Source: Trinickia fusca
GTDB taxonomy: Bacteria; Pseudomonadota; Gammaproteobacteria; Burkholderiales; Burkholderiaceae
DNA length: 64,000 nt
Direction: 5' to 3'
Assembly (NCBI RefSeq): GCF_003628145.1
Contig: NZ_RBZV01000002.1
Coordinates: 868,001-932,000, forward strand
Both the position numbers and the translations under genes were made by a program. This document shows, one piece after another, positions 22,166 through 31,294 of this stretch (the stretch's first letter is position 1; the number at the start of each line of letters is the position of its first letter). The notes under the pieces are model-generated. The model worked only from the letters and a program-made list of their open reading frames with translations, was not told the DNA's origin and did not search any database.

Positions 22166-23176
22166 TTACTTCGCGTTCGCGAGCGCGATCGCCGTATCGA
22201 GCATACGGTTCGAGAAGCCCCACTCGTTGTCGTACCAGCTCGAGACCTTCACGAGGCGGCCAGCCACCTTCGTCAGCGTCGCGTCGAACGTCGACGATGC
22301 CGGGTTGTGGTTGAAGTCGATCGACACGAGCGGCGCCGAGTTGTAGCCGAGGATGCCCTTCAGTTCGCCTTCGGCCGCTTCCTTCATGATCGCGTTGATC
22401 TCTTCGACGGTCGTGTCGCGCTTGGCGATGAACGACAGGTCGACGACCGACACGTTGATCGTCGGAACGCGGATCGCGTAGCCGTCGAGCTTGCCTGCCA
22501 GCTCGGGCAGCACGAGACCGATCGCGGCGGCTGCGCCCGTCTTGGTCGGGATCTGGCTTTGCGTTGCCGAACGCGCGCGGCGCAGGTCTTCGTGGTAGAC
22601 GTCCGTCAGCACCTGGTCGTTCGTGTAGGCGTGGATCGTCGTCATCAGCCCCGTCTCGAGACCGATCTTGTCGTTGAGCGGCTTGACCAGCGGCGCGAGG
22701 CAGTTCGTCGTGCACGATGCATTCGAGATCACCGTGTGCTCGGCCTTCAGCGTGTTGTGGTTCACACCGTACACGACCGTCGCGTCGACGTCCTTGCCGC
22801 CCGGCGCCGAGATCAGCACCTTCTTCGCGCCACCGGCGATGTGCGCACTAGCCTTTTCCTTCGTCGTGAAAAAGCCCGTGCACTCCATCACGACGTCGAC
22901 ACCGAGCTCGCCCCACGGCAGCTCGGCCGGGTTGCGGTTGGCCAGCACGCGGATCTTGTCGCCGTTCACGACGAGGTAATCGCCGTCGACAGCCACGTCA
23001 GCGTTGAAGCGGCCGTGCGCCGTGTCGTACTGCGTCAGGTGGGCGTTGGTCTTCGCATCGCCGAGATCGTTGATCGCCACGATCTCGAGGTCGTGCTTCT
23101 TGCCGCCCTCGTAGAACGCGCGCAGCGTGTTGCGGCCGATCCGGCCATAGCCGTTGATTGCAACGCGAATCGTCAT
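22166..23176 (-). CDS. gapA: Glyceraldehyde-3-phosphate dehydrogenase, type I (336 aa)
   Basis: Oxidises glyceraldehyde 3-phosphate to 1,3-bisphosphoglycerate with NAD+. The dinucleotide motif INGYGRIGR and the catalytic-cysteine signature [13 protein letters not shown] are intact; the C-terminus [14 protein letters not shown] is conserved. Start at 23174-23176 (MTIRVAIN) follows a good AGGAGAAAC site. It lies 107 nt downstream of tktA on the same strand, so the pair may form a carbon-metabolism operon (transketolase product G3P feeding glycolysis). Confidence 0.97.
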   Translation of the reverse strand: MTIRVAINGYGRIGRNTLRAFYEGGKKHDLEIVAINDLGDAKTNAHLTQYDTAHGRFNADVAVDGDYLVVNGDKIRVLANRNPAELPWGELGVDVVMECTGFFTTKEKASAHIAGGAKKVLISAPGGKDVDATVVYGVNHNTLKAEHTVISNASCTTNCLAPLVKPLNDKIGLETGLMTTIHAYTNDQVLTDVYHEDLRRARSATQSQIPTKTGAAAAIGLVLPELAGKLDGYAIRVPTINVSVVDLSFIAKRDTTVEEINAIMKEAAEGELKGILGYNSAPLVSIDFNHNPASSTFDATLTKVAGRLVKVSSWYDNEWGFSNRMLDTAIALANAK

Positions 23177-23246
23177 GCTGTTTCTCCTGATACTTGGACT
23201 AAGAAATACTTGAAATGGTGTTCTGTCTGCGTCCCGGCGCATCCCG

Positions 23247-23274
23247 GCGCATCCCGGCACGCGCCGGGATGCGC
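23247..23274. repeat. Inverted repeat between tktA and gapA
   Basis: 12-bp arms GCGCATCCCGGC and GCCGGGATGCGC enclose ACGC; two further copies of the CATCCCGG/GTCCCGG unit precede it from 23231. There is no T-run on either strand, so this is more likely a processing or stability hairpin in the tktA-gapA transcript than a terminator. Confidence 0.6.
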
Positions 23275-23283
23275 GTGAGCGCG

Positions 23284-25305
23284 TCAGTCGAGCGCCGCCT
23301 TGGCAGCCGCCACGACATGCTCGACCGTGAAGCCGAAGTGCTTGAACAGCTCGCCGGCCGGAGCCGATTCGCCGAACGTGTCGATCCCGACGACGCCGCC
23401 CTCGAGGCCCACGTACTTGCGCCAGAAATCGGTCACGCCCGCTTCGATCGCGACGCGGCGCACGCCCTTGGGCAGCACGCGTTCGCGGTACTCGGCGTCC
23501 TGGCGATCGAACACCGTCGTGGCCGGCATCGACACGACACGCGCGCCGATCCCTTCACGCGCGAGCGGCTCGACGGCCTTCAGCGCGAGCTCGATCTCGG
23601 AGCCCGTGGCGAGGAGGATGATCTTGCGCGCGACGATGTCGTCATTCCAGTCGCGCAGCACATAACCGCCCTTCGCGATGTTGGCGATCTGCGAATCGGT
23701 GCGCGTCGAGAACGGCAGGTTCTGACGGCTGAAGATCAGGCACGACGGGCCTTGGTGCTCGACCGCATGCGTCCACGCCACGGCCGTTTCGACCGTATCG
23801 GCCGGACGCCACGTGTGCAGGTTCGGAATCAGGCGCAGGCTCGCGACGTGCTCCACCGACTGGTGCGTCGGACCGTCTTCGCCGAGGCCGATCGAATCGT
23901 GCGTGAACACGAAGATCGACGGCGACTTCATCAGCGCGGCCACGCGCAGCGCATTGCGGCTGTAATCCGAGAACGTGAGGAACGTGCCGCCGAACGCCTT
24001 GTAGCCGCCGTGCAGCGCGATGCCATTGATCATCGCGCTCATGCCGAATTCGCGCACACCGTAGTTGATGTGATTGCCCCACTCGATGCCGTCGGCACCC
24101 GCGCGCACGGCCTTGCTGGCCTTCCAGTTCGTGAGGTTCGAGCCGGTCAGGTCGGCCGAGCCGCCCAGCAATTCGGGCAGCGCCGCGGCCAGACCTTCGA
24201 TCGCCTGCTGGGACGCCTTACGCGTGGCCACCGTCTCGGCGCGCTCGTTCGCGCCCGCGATGATCGCCTGCGCCTTGGCCGCCCAGTCGGCGGGCAGCTT
24301 GCCGGCAGCGCGGCGCTCGAATTCGGCCGCGAGTTCGGGGTGCTTCGCGCGGTATTGCGCGAACGCGTCGTTCCACTTTGCTTCGCTCGTCGCTCCCTGT
24401 GCCTTGGCATCCCATGCCGCATAGACTTCCTGCGGGATGACGAACGGCTCCCACTTCCAGCCGAGCCCTTCACGCGTCGCGGCGATTTCCTGCGCGCCGA
24501 GCGGTGCGCCGTGCGCATCGTGGCCACCGGCCTTGGTCGGCGCGCCCTTGCCGATCACGGTCTTGCAGCAGATCAGCGTCGGCTTGTCGGCGCCCTTCGC
24601 TTGCGCGATGGCGGCATCGACCGCGTCGACGTTATGCCCGTCAACGTTGCGGATCACGTTCCAGCCGTACGCCTCGAAGCGCTTGGGCGTGTCGTCGCGG
24701 AACCAGTGCTCGACGTGGCCGTCGATCGAGATGCCGTTGTCGTCGTACAGCGCGATCAGCTTGTTCAGCTTCAGCGTGCCCGCCAGCGAGCAGGCTTCGT
24801 GCGAGATGCCTTCCATCAGGCAGCCGTCGCCGAGGAACACGTACGTGTAGTGGTCGACGATCTTGGCGTCGGCCTTGTTGAATTCGGCTGCCAGCAGCGC
24901 CTCGGCCAGCGCCATGCCGGCCGCGTTCGCGAGCCCTTGGCCCAGCGGGCCCGTCGTCGTTTCGACGCCCGGCGTGATGCCGTATTCGGGGTGGCCCGGG
25001 GTCTTCGAATGCAGCTGGCGGAAGTTCTTGAGCTCGGCGAGCGGCAGATCGTAGCCGGTCAGGTGCAGCAGCGCGTACAACAGCATCGAGCCATGGCCGT
25101 TCGACAGGACGAAACGGTCACGATCGGCCCAGTGCGGGTTGGCCGGGTTGTGCTTCAAATGACGCGACCACAACGCGACACCGATTTCGGCCATACCCAT
25201 CGGCATGCCGGGGTGGCCGGAGTTCGCTTGTTGTACGGCGTCCATCGCGAGCGCGCGAATCGCGTTCGCCATCAAAGCGGTGGAGGCGGGAGACGAAGTC
25301 GTCAT
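23284..25305 (-). CDS. tktA: Transketolase (673 aa)
   Basis: Thiamine-diphosphate enzyme of the pentose phosphate pathway that moves two-carbon units between sugar phosphates. The ThDP motif [18 protein letters not shown] is intact, as are the N-terminal [15 protein letters not shown], the central [11 protein letters not shown] and the C-terminal GWYxV-like phosphate region. Length equals E. coli TktA (663 aa) within ten residues. Start at 25303-25305 (MTTSSPAST) follows GGACTCCACATG without a strong ribosome site; longer upstream frame lacks similarity. Confidence 0.96.
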   Translation of the reverse strand: MTTSSPASTALMANAIRALAMDAVQQANSGHPGMPMGMAEIGVALWSRHLKHNPANPHWADRDRFVLSNGHGSMLLYALLHLTGYDLPLAELKNFRQLHSKTPGHPEYGITPGVETTTGPLGQGLANAAGMALAEALLAAEFNKADAKIVDHYTYVFLGDGCLMEGISHEACSLAGTLKLNKLIALYDDNGISIDGHVEHWFRDDTPKRFEAYGWNVIRNVDGHNVDAVDAAIAQAKGADKPTLICCKTVIGKGAPTKAGGHDAHGAPLGAQEIAATREGLGWKWEPFVIPQEVYAAWDAKAQGATSEAKWNDAFAQYRAKHPELAAEFERRAAGKLPADWAAKAQAIIAGANERAETVATRKASQQAIEGLAAALPELLGGSADLTGSNLTNWKASKAVRAGADGIEWGNHINYGVREFGMSAMINGIALHGGYKAFGGTFLTFSDYSRNALRVAALMKSPSIFVFTHDSIGLGEDGPTHQSVEHVASLRLIPNLHTWRPADTVETAVAWTHAVEHQGPSCLIFSRQNLPFSTRTDSQIANIAKGGYVLRDWNDDIVARKIILLATGSEIELALKAVEPLAREGIGARVVSMPATTVFDRQDAEYRERVLPKGVRRVAIEAGVTDFWRKYVGLEGGVVGIDTFGESAPAGELFKHFGFTVEHVVAAAKAALD

Positions 25306-25496
25306 GTGGAGTCCGAAGAACGAGTCGAGAAATCGGGACGCACGGCGGACCGCTGCTCGTTTTTTGAGGCCGCATAACGCGCGGGAATAAGCACCGCAAC
25401 GCGAGGCGGGCAGAGCAACGGACGGGGCTGCAAAGCGTGCCATTCTAACAGATACGCATGCGCCCTCCCCCCGCCCGTTCGGGTAGGCCCCGACGC

Positions 25497-25525
25497 TGCC
25501 CGAGCGCAGTTCGGGCACCTATAAT
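25497..25525 (+). promoter_or_regulatory. speE promoter with inverted repeat over the spacer
   Basis: A perfect -10 TATAAT lies at 25520-25525. Just upstream is an inverted repeat TGCCCGA (25497-25503) and TCGGGCA (25511-25517). The -35 hexamer is poor, which may indicate an activator or repressor acting at the palindrome. Confidence 0.5.
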
Positions 25526-25572
25526 CGAACGAATAGGACTGATTCACGCGGCATCGCGCCGTTCATCTTCCC

Positions 25573-26442
25573 GTGCACGCTCATTCGAACACTCCGCTGA
25601 TGTTTCATCCGTCGCCCGACGCCGTGTACGGCTTCGCCCACGCCCGGCGCCTGGCCCATGTTGCATCGCAACATCAGCAGATCGAAGTGTGGGAGACGCC
25701 GCAGCTCGGAAAGCTGTTCACGCTCGACGGCCGGCCCATGACGTCGGTCGGCGACGAGTTCGTCTATCACGAATGCATGGTGCATCCGGGCGCGCTCGCC
25801 CACCCCGAGCCGAAGAAGGCGCTCGTGCTCGGCGGCGGCGACGGTGGCGCCGCCCGACAGTTGCTGATGCACCCGAGCATCGAGCGGATCGTCGTTGCCG
25901 AACTCGACGAAGCCGTCGTGCGCATGGCGCGCGAGCACCTGGCCGACGTGCACCGCGGCGCGCTCGAAGATGCGCGCGTGCAGGTCGTGATCGGCGATGC
26001 CCAACACTTCGTCGCCGCGACGAACGAGCGGTTCGATCTCGTGGTGTTCGATCTGACGCCGCCCGATTCGCCGGCCGCCACGCTCTATACCGCCGAGTTC
26101 TATGCGCAACTCAAAGCCGTGCTCGCGCCGCGCGCCGCGCTGTCGATGCACCTGGGCTCACCGCATTACCATGCGGCGCGCGTAGCCGGTCTCCTGCGCG
26201 GACTGCGCGAGCGATTTGCGGTCGTCGACGTCATGTCGGCGTTCGTGCCCCTGTACGGCTCGCAATGGCTGATGGCGCTGGCAAGCGATACGCTCGACGC
26301 CGCCTCGCTGTTCCGGCACGACATCGAGGAGCGGCTCACGGAGCGGCGCATCGGCGGGCTGCGCTATTACAGCGCGGCATTACACCCGGCCCTTTTTACC
26401 GTCTCGCACGCCGTTAGCGATAAACTCGACGCTCGCTCGTAG
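25573..26442 (+). CDS. speE: Spermidine synthase-like aminopropyltransferase (289 aa)
   Basis: Transfers aminopropyl groups from decarboxylated S-adenosylmethionine to putrescine. The polyamine synthase core is present: GRPMTSVGDEFVYHECMVHP, LVLGGGDGGAARQLL, VAELDEAVV and DLTPPDSPAATLYTAEFYA. The first codon is a GTG (25573) and an ATG occurs ten codons later (25600); neither has a convincing ribosome site, so the start is uncertain. Substrate specificity within the family (spermidine versus other polyamines) is inferred. Confidence 0.85.
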   Translation: MHAHSNTPLMFHPSPDAVYGFAHARRLAHVASQHQQIEVWETPQLGKLFTLDGRPMTSVGDEFVYHECMVHPGALAHPEPKKALVLGGGDGGAARQLLMHPSIERIVVAELDEAVVRMAREHLADVHRGALEDARVQVVIGDAQHFVAATNERFDLVVFDLTPPDSPAATLYTAEFYAQLKAVLAPRAALSMHLGSPHYHAARVAGLLRGLRERFAVVDVMSAFVPLYGSQWLMALASDTLDAASLFRHDIEERLTERRIGGLRYYSAALHPALFTVSHAVSDKLDARS

Positions 26443-26553
26443 CGCCGCGCGCCATCCGGCACCCGGCCTGCGAAGCGGGTCGACTCACCCGTAGCAAGCG
26501 TAGCGAGCACGCAATTTGCGCTCGCGCGCCGCCGTTGAACCCACCTCCTGCCC

Positions 26554-27294
26554 ATGCCTCGTTTTTTCGTCGATTCGTCCTTTCAGCCCGGAGCGCTCGT
26601 CACGCTGCCCGACGCCGTCGCACGTCACGTCCAGGTGCTGCGCCTGCAACCGGGCGACACCCTCGTGCTGTTCAACGGTCGCGGCGGCCAATACGAAGCG
26701 CGGCTCGTCGAGATCGGCCGCCGCCATGCGAGCGCCGAAATCGGCGCATTCGCCGACGTCGAAGCCGAGCCGCCCTACCGCATCACGCTTGCGCAAGGCA
26801 TCGCCGGCGGCGACAAGATGGATTGGCTCATCGAGAAGGCCGTGGAACTCGGCGTCTCCCACGTCGAACCGCTCGCCACCAGCCGCAGCGTCGTGCGGCT
26901 GGCGGGCGAGCGTGCGCTACGCCGCCAGGCGCATTGGCAGGCGCTCGCGCAAGCGGCTTGCGAACAATGCTGCCGCAACCGCGTGCCCGACGTCGGGGCG
27001 CCACTCGAGCTGAACGCGTGGCTCGACGCGCTGCCGGCCGGGCCGGCCGATGGCGACATGCGGCTCATGCTGTCGCCGCGCGCGCGCCTAGCGTTCGACG
27101 CGCTGCCGCAGACCCCGCCGAGCGGCAACGTGATGCTGCTGATCGGCCCAGAAGGAGGGCTCGCCCCCGAGGAGGAAAGCGCGGCAGCCGAACGCGGCTT
27201 CGTGCCGCTGGCGCTCGGGCCGCGCGTGCTGCGCACCGAAACGGCCGGCATCGCGGTCCTGGCCGCGCTGGCTGCGCGCTGGGGCGGCTGGTAA
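26554..27294 (+). CDS. rsmE: 16S rRNA (uracil-1498-N3)-methyltransferase (246 aa)
   Basis: SPOUT-class methyltransferase that modifies U1498 of 16S rRNA. The N-terminal PUA-like domain starts MPRFFVDSSF with HVQVLRLQPGD; the catalytic knot has LIGPEGGLAPEEE and LGPRVLRTETAGI, the SAM-binding signature of RsmE. KAVELGVSHVEPLATSRSV is also characteristic. Length is typical. It lies 111 nt downstream of speE and is followed by a strong terminator. Confidence 0.95.
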   Translation: MPRFFVDSSFQPGALVTLPDAVARHVQVLRLQPGDTLVLFNGRGGQYEARLVEIGRRHASAEIGAFADVEAEPPYRITLAQGIAGGDKMDWLIEKAVELGVSHVEPLATSRSVVRLAGERALRRQAHWQALAQAACEQCCRNRVPDVGAPLELNAWLDALPAGPADGDMRLMLSPRARLAFDALPQTPPSGNVMLLIGPEGGLAPEEESAAAERGFVPLALGPRVLRTETAGIAVLAALAARWGGW

Positions 27295-27340
27295 GCACAC
27301 ACTCCGCACCTGCGCCATACCTGACAAGTTGGCAGAAACG

Positions 27341-27370
27341 AAAGAGGCCCGCACTAGTGCGGGCCTCTTT
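27341..27370. terminator. Bidirectional intrinsic terminator between rsmE and barstar gene
   Basis: A perfect 30-bp palindrome: 15-bp arms beginning AAAGAGGCCCGCACT, with T-rich ends on both strands. It closes two convergent transcripts. Confidence 0.9.
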
Positions 27371-27431
27371 CTGGTTTGTCATGCGTTCGCGCGCTAGCTA
27401 TCGCGCGCATCGCCATCCGTCAGTCAGGACA

Positions 27432-27992
27432 TCAGGCGAACGAGTAGAAGACCCGGAACGCGACCTTGCGCTCCGCCCAGAACTCGGCTGCCTCGCGGAA
27501 CACGTCGAGCAGCGTTTCGCGGCCTTCCTTGTCGAACTTCTGCGCGATGGGCAGCGCCTCGAGCACGATCACGAAGCCAGGCTGGGTGCCTGCCTTATGC
27601 ACGAGATCGGTCACGCAATCATAGAGCGCGTCGTAGTTCTTGCCGAAATGCTTGGGAAACAGGAACGAAGTCGCGATCGTCTCGAGCACTTCCTGCTTCG
27701 AATTCGCGTGGCCGCAATATGCATAGAGAAAGTGCTGGCCGAGCCGTTGCGCCTCGTCGGCAAGATCCTGAACGCGAAATGCGCGGATCGATTGCACGAT
27801 GTTCGATCGCACCGTCGCGAATAGGCTCATAGGCTCCTCGTTCGATGAATGCCCGGGCAGGGTGTCGCCTTGCACGGCTTGGCCACGCTCGGCCAGGCGC
27901 ATTTGCATGACACGCTGAAAAAGATTGCCGTCGCCGGCCGCGAACAGATCCGTCGCGACTCCGGAGTCGTGCGCGTAGATGTTGTCGCTCAT
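27432..27992 (-). CDS. Barstar-family ribonuclease inhibitor (186 aa)
   Basis: The C-terminal ~100 residues have the barstar fold signature: FLYAYCGHANSKQEVLETIA, then FPKHFGKNYDALYDCVTDL, where the aspartate-bearing helix plugs the active site of the cognate RNase. It is encoded directly after a secreted guanyl-specific RNase (17 nt from its stop), so it protects the cell from that enzyme. Residues 1-54 are an extra N-terminal arm absent from classical barstar (about 90 aa). Candidate starts are 28001 and 27992; a third, with GAGGAG just upstream at the internal ATG (MSLFATVRSN, 27830), would give a barstar-sized protein. Confidence 0.88.
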   Translation of the reverse strand: MSDNIYAHDSGVATDLFAAGDGNLFQRVMQMRLAERGQAVQGDTLPGHSSNEEPMSLFATVRSNIVQSIRAFRVQDLADEAQRLGQHFLYAYCGHANSKQEVLETIATSFLFPKHFGKNYDALYDCVTDLVHKAGTQPGFVIVLEALPIAQKFDKEGRETLLDVFREAAEFWAERKVAFRVFYSFA

Positions 27993-28008
27993 GCCGTTCA
28001 TCCCGATA

Positions 28009-28458
28009 TCATTCAACAATGCGTTTAAAACTGTTGTAGTGGTCGTCTGAATAAAAACAGTTGTCGGTTCGCCTCGGCGGCCCACCACACACGATGCGGC
28101 GAGCGCCGCGGCTTCTGGCCCGCGGCGTGGGAACCGTGTATTCGTGGTAGTAACCGCGCGGATGCGAGGGCAGTAGCCTTTCGAAGTTGCCGAATACGAC
28201 GCCGTCCTTTGCGTAAGGGTAAGGCCCGCCGGCTGCGATCAAGTTCAATGTATCGACGGCCTCATGCGGCAATTGCGCCCGGGCGATCGCGCCGATCTGC
28301 CCCGACGCAGGCGACATTTCGCGCGCCGAGACGGAAGGACCGAACGCCGCGCCACCCGGCAAACCGAGGCCGGCGATGCCGCCAAGCGCCACACACACCG
28401 CGAGCACGCCGCGGCGAAGCCATTTACAAGCCTGTTCGCGTTGCCCCGCGCGTGTCAT
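28009..28458 (-). CDS. Secreted guanyl-specific ribonuclease, RNase Sa/barnase class (149 aa)
   Basis: Cleaves single-stranded RNA after guanosine. Residues 1-45 form a signal peptide (basic start, then GVLAVCVALGGIAGLGL). The mature part aligns by eye with streptomycete RNase Sa: LPHEAVDTLNLIAAGGPYPY, GVVFGNFERLLP, GYYHEYTVPTP, RGARRIVCG and DDHYNSF. The catalytic set is complete: Glu106, Arg117, Arg121 and His140 correspond to Glu54, Arg65, Arg69 and His85 of RNase Sa. Cys124 and Cys134 may form a disulfide. Encoded directly upstream of its barstar-type inhibitor. Confidence 0.92.
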   Translation of the reverse strand: MTRAGQREQACKWLRRGVLAVCVALGGIAGLGLPGGAAFGPSVSAREMSPASGQIGAIARAQLPHEAVDTLNLIAAGGPYPYAKDGVVFGNFERLLPSHPRGYYHEYTVPTPRARSRGARRIVCGGPPRRTDNCFYSDDHYNSFKRIVE

Positions 28459-28619
28459 CGGCTGGATTTCCCGCTGTTCGATTCTTGACGTGAACGTCCA
28501 CTAAAGCTGTAAGGGTATCCCTAACGGCCCCCGGAAGCAATCTTTGTCTGGAAAATGAAAGATATAGCGCATGTTCGACCGTTTTTTAGGCCTATTTTTC
28601 GCACCCGCCAAAGAAATTT

Positions 28620-28781
28620 TTAGCTTGTTTACGCTAAAGTGACGGTGACGTTTCCCGATGGCGACGGGTCTTTGCCTCCTCGTCGTGCTTCGAGCGGTCG
28701 GGGAATGTCGTTTCACGCATTTGGGCGGCAATCTCTCTCATTCGCCCACGGCGTGCCCATTGCGGGCACGCCGTTTTTTTT
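28620..28781 (+). ncRNA. Candidate small RNA ending at an orphan terminator
   Basis: A plus-strand terminator at 28750-28781 has no plus-strand gene before it for more than 1.4 kb. The preceding 100 nt can form a long imperfect hairpin (28652-28705). I cannot locate a strong promoter; TAAAGT at 28635-28640 is a weak -10 candidate. The 5' end is therefore a guess, and no known RNA family is recognised. Confidence 0.3.
28750..28781 (+). terminator. Orphan plus-strand intrinsic terminator
   Basis: Stem GGCGTGCCC/GGGCACGCC (28750-28758, 28764-28772), loop ATTGC, then GTTTTTTTT. The minus strand has no T-run after the hairpin, so it cannot serve maeB. Confidence 0.8.
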
Positions 28782-28798
28782 GCCTTCGCCTGCAGCGC

Positions 28799-31105
28799 TT
28801 AGCGCGTGGCGGCGCTCACGTCGGCCACGAGCAGCGCCGTCATGTTGACGATACGGCGCACCGTGGCGGATTCCGTCAGCACGTGCACGGGCTGGGCCGC
28901 GCCGAGCAGGATCGGGCCGATCGCGATGTTGTTGCCCGCCGCAGTCTTCAGCAGGTTATAGGCGATGTTGGCCGCGTCGATGTTCGGCAGCACGAGCAGG
29001 TTCGCATCGCCTTCGAGCGTCGACTCGGGCAGCACTTCGCGCCGCAGCGCCGCATCGAGCGCCACGTCACCGTGCATCTCGCCGTCCACTTGCATCTCCG
29101 GTGCGCGTTGCTTGAGGATCTCGAGCGTGTCGCGCATCTTCTGCGCGCTCGGCGCATTGCTCGTGCCGAAGTTCGAATGCGACACGAGCGCGACCTTCGG
29201 CTCGATACCGAAGCGGCGCACCTCTTCGGCCGCCATGATCGTGATCTCGGCCAGCTGCTCGGGCGTCGGGTCGACGTTCACGTGCGTATCGACGAGGAAG
29301 ATCTGCCGGCCCGGCAGCACGAGGCCGTTCATCGCCGCGTACACGGTGCAGCCCTCACGCTTGCCGATCACTTGATTGATGAAGTGCAGATGGCGGTGCG
29401 GCGTCGAGATCGTGCCGCAGATCATGCCGTCCGCTTCGCCCTTCTTCACGAGCATCGCGCCGATCAGCGTCGTGCGGCGACGCATCTCGATCTTGGCCAT
29501 CTGCTGGCTGATGCCCTTGCGCGCCATCATCTGGTAGTACGTCTGCCAGAAGTCGCGATAGCGTTCGTCATGCTCGGTGTTGACGATCGTGAAGTCGACG
29601 CCGGGCGTCAGACGCAGGCCATAGCGCTCGATGCGATGCTCGATCACGGCCGGCCGGCCGATCAGGATCGGCTTGGCGAGCTTCTCGTCGACGACGATCT
29701 GCACCGCGCGCAGCACGCGCTCCTCCTCGCCTTCGGCGAACACGATGCGCTTCTTGCCCGGCTCGACGCTGCGCGCCTGCTGGAAGATCGGCTTCATCGT
29801 CGTGCCGCTGTGGTAGACGAATTGCTGCAGGTGCTGCTTGTAGGCCTCCATGTCCTCGATCGGACGCGTCGCGACGCCCGAGTCCATCGCCGCCTGCGCG
29901 ACGGCCGGCGCAATCTGCACGATCAGACGTGGATCGAACGGCTTCGGAATCAGGTATTCCGGGCCGAACGACAGATCTTGAATGCCGTAGGCCGTCGCGA
30001 CGATGTCGCTCTGCTCGTGCCGCGCCAGTTCCGCGATCGCATTGACGGCGGCGATCTCCATCTCGCGCGTGACCGTCGTCGCGCCCGCATCGAGTGCGCC
30101 GCGGAAGATGAACGGGAAGCACAGGACGTTGTTGACCTGATTCGGATAGTCGGTGCGGCCCGTCGCGATCACCGCATCGGGGCGCACCTCGAGCGCGAGC
30201 TCGGGCAGGATTTCGGGCGTCGGGTTCGCCAGTGCGAGGATCAGCGGCTTGTCGGCCATCGTCTTGACCATCTCGGGCTTGAGCACGCCGCCGGCGGACA
30301 GACCCAGGAAGATGTCGGCCCCCTCGATGACCTCGGCCAGCGTGCGCGCGTCGGTCTCGCGCGCAAAGCGCTCCTTGTCCGGGTCCATGAGCTCGGTGCG
30401 GCCCTTGTAGACGACGCCGGCCAGGTCCGTCACGAGGATGTTCTCGAGCGACAGGCCCAGATCGACGAGCAGGTCCAGGCACGCGAGCGCGGCTGCGCCG
30501 GCCCCCGAGGCGACGAGCTTGACCTTCGCGATGTCCTTGCCGACGACCTTCAAGCCGTTCGTGACGGCCGCCGCCACGACGATGGCCGTGCCGTGCTGGT
30601 CGTCGTGAAAGACCGGGATCTTCATGCGCTTGCGGCATTCGCGCTCGACGATGAAGCAATCGGGCGCCTTGATGTCTTCGAGGTTGATGCCGCCGAAGGT
30701 CGGCTCGAGCGCGGCAATCACGTCGACGAGCTTGTGCGGGTCCGATTCGTTGAGCTCGATGTCGAACACGTCGATGCCGGCGAACTTCTTGAACAGCACC
30801 GCCTTGCCTTCCATGACAGGCTTCGACGCGAGCGGGCCGATGTTGCCGAGGCCCAGCACGGCCGTGCCGTTCGTCACCACGCCGACGAGGTTGCTGCGTG
30901 CCGTGAAACGCGCGGCGTTCAGCGGATTCTCGACGATCTCCTCACACGCGAACGCGACACCGGGCGAATACGCTAGCGCCAGATCGCGCTGGTTGATCAT
31001 CTGCTTGGTCGGCGCAATCGCAATCTTGCCGGGAACAGGAAATTCGTGATAATCGAGAGCGGCTTCGCGCAGCTTCGCTTTGGCGGCGGCAGGATTCGTA
31101 GACAT
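28799..31105 (-). CDS. maeB: NADP-dependent malic enzyme with phosphotransacetylase-like domain (768 aa)
   Basis: Decarboxylates malate to pyruvate with NADP+. Residues about 1-420 are the malic enzyme part ([59 protein letters not shown]). Residues about 430-768 resemble phosphate acetyltransferase ([17 protein letters not shown] and [15 protein letters not shown]) but serve as a regulatory, acetyl-CoA-sensing module in E. coli MaeB. Length (759 aa in E. coli) agrees. Start at 31103-31105 ([14 protein letters not shown]) is favoured over frame extension. Divergent from thiL. Confidence 0.95.
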   Translation of the reverse strand: MSTNPAAAKAKLREAALDYHEFPVPGKIAIAPTKQMINQRDLALAYSPGVAFACEEIVENPLNAARFTARSNLVGVVTNGTAVLGLGNIGPLASKPVMEGKAVLFKKFAGIDVFDIELNESDPHKLVDVIAALEPTFGGINLEDIKAPDCFIVERECRKRMKIPVFHDDQHGTAIVVAAAVTNGLKVVGKDIAKVKLVASGAGAAALACLDLLVDLGLSLENILVTDLAGVVYKGRTELMDPDKERFARETDARTLAEVIEGADIFLGLSAGGVLKPEMVKTMADKPLILALANPTPEILPELALEVRPDAVIATGRTDYPNQVNNVLCFPFIFRGALDAGATTVTREMEIAAVNAIAELARHEQSDIVATAYGIQDLSFGPEYLIPKPFDPRLIVQIAPAVAQAAMDSGVATRPIEDMEAYKQHLQQFVYHSGTTMKPIFQQARSVEPGKKRIVFAEGEEERVLRAVQIVVDEKLAKPILIGRPAVIEHRIERYGLRLTPGVDFTIVNTEHDERYRDFWQTYYQMMARKGISQQMAKIEMRRRTTLIGAMLVKKGEADGMICGTISTPHRHLHFINQVIGKREGCTVYAAMNGLVLPGRQIFLVDTHVNVDPTPEQLAEITIMAAEEVRRFGIEPKVALVSHSNFGTSNAPSAQKMRDTLEILKQRAPEMQVDGEMHGDVALDAALRREVLPESTLEGDANLLVLPNIDAANIAYNLLKTAAGNNIAIGPILLGAAQPVHVLTESATVRRIVNMTALLVADVSAATR

Positions 31106-31294
31106 GAGGAAGTAAGTCCAGTCTTCAGTGCGGATTAGAATAGATATTCGACGCATTGTAGCGCCAATCCCCGCGCCAGCCGTTGTCGCACTTAGCGCCG
31201 CCTGCGCGAAAAACCGCTTTGCGTCCCATTTTGGATTCCTGTTTGCGCCTGCTCCCTCGGCGCCATTTTTTGTATTTGCCCGCCGACTTCGACC

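Larger units (their letters stand above)
28459..28798. other. 340-bp intergenic region with candidate plus-strand RNA
   Basis: It lies between the RNase start and the maeB stop, both on the minus strand. No protein frame is convincing. The region 28459-28640 is AT-rich for this genome and should hold the RNase promoter. From about 28650 the plus strand can fold (arms TTCCCGA 28652-28658 with TCGGGGAA 28698-28705; CGACG/CGTCG inside) and ends in an intrinsic terminator. Confidence 0.5.

Noticed and set aside
28620-28781. 6S RNA or tmRNA
   Set aside because: I see neither the tmRNA ends nor a recognisable 6S central bubble; only a generic hairpin and terminator.
31106-31294. Thiamine (TPP) riboswitch ahead of thiL
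   Set aside because: The conserved TPP box CTGAGA and its partner sequence are not present.
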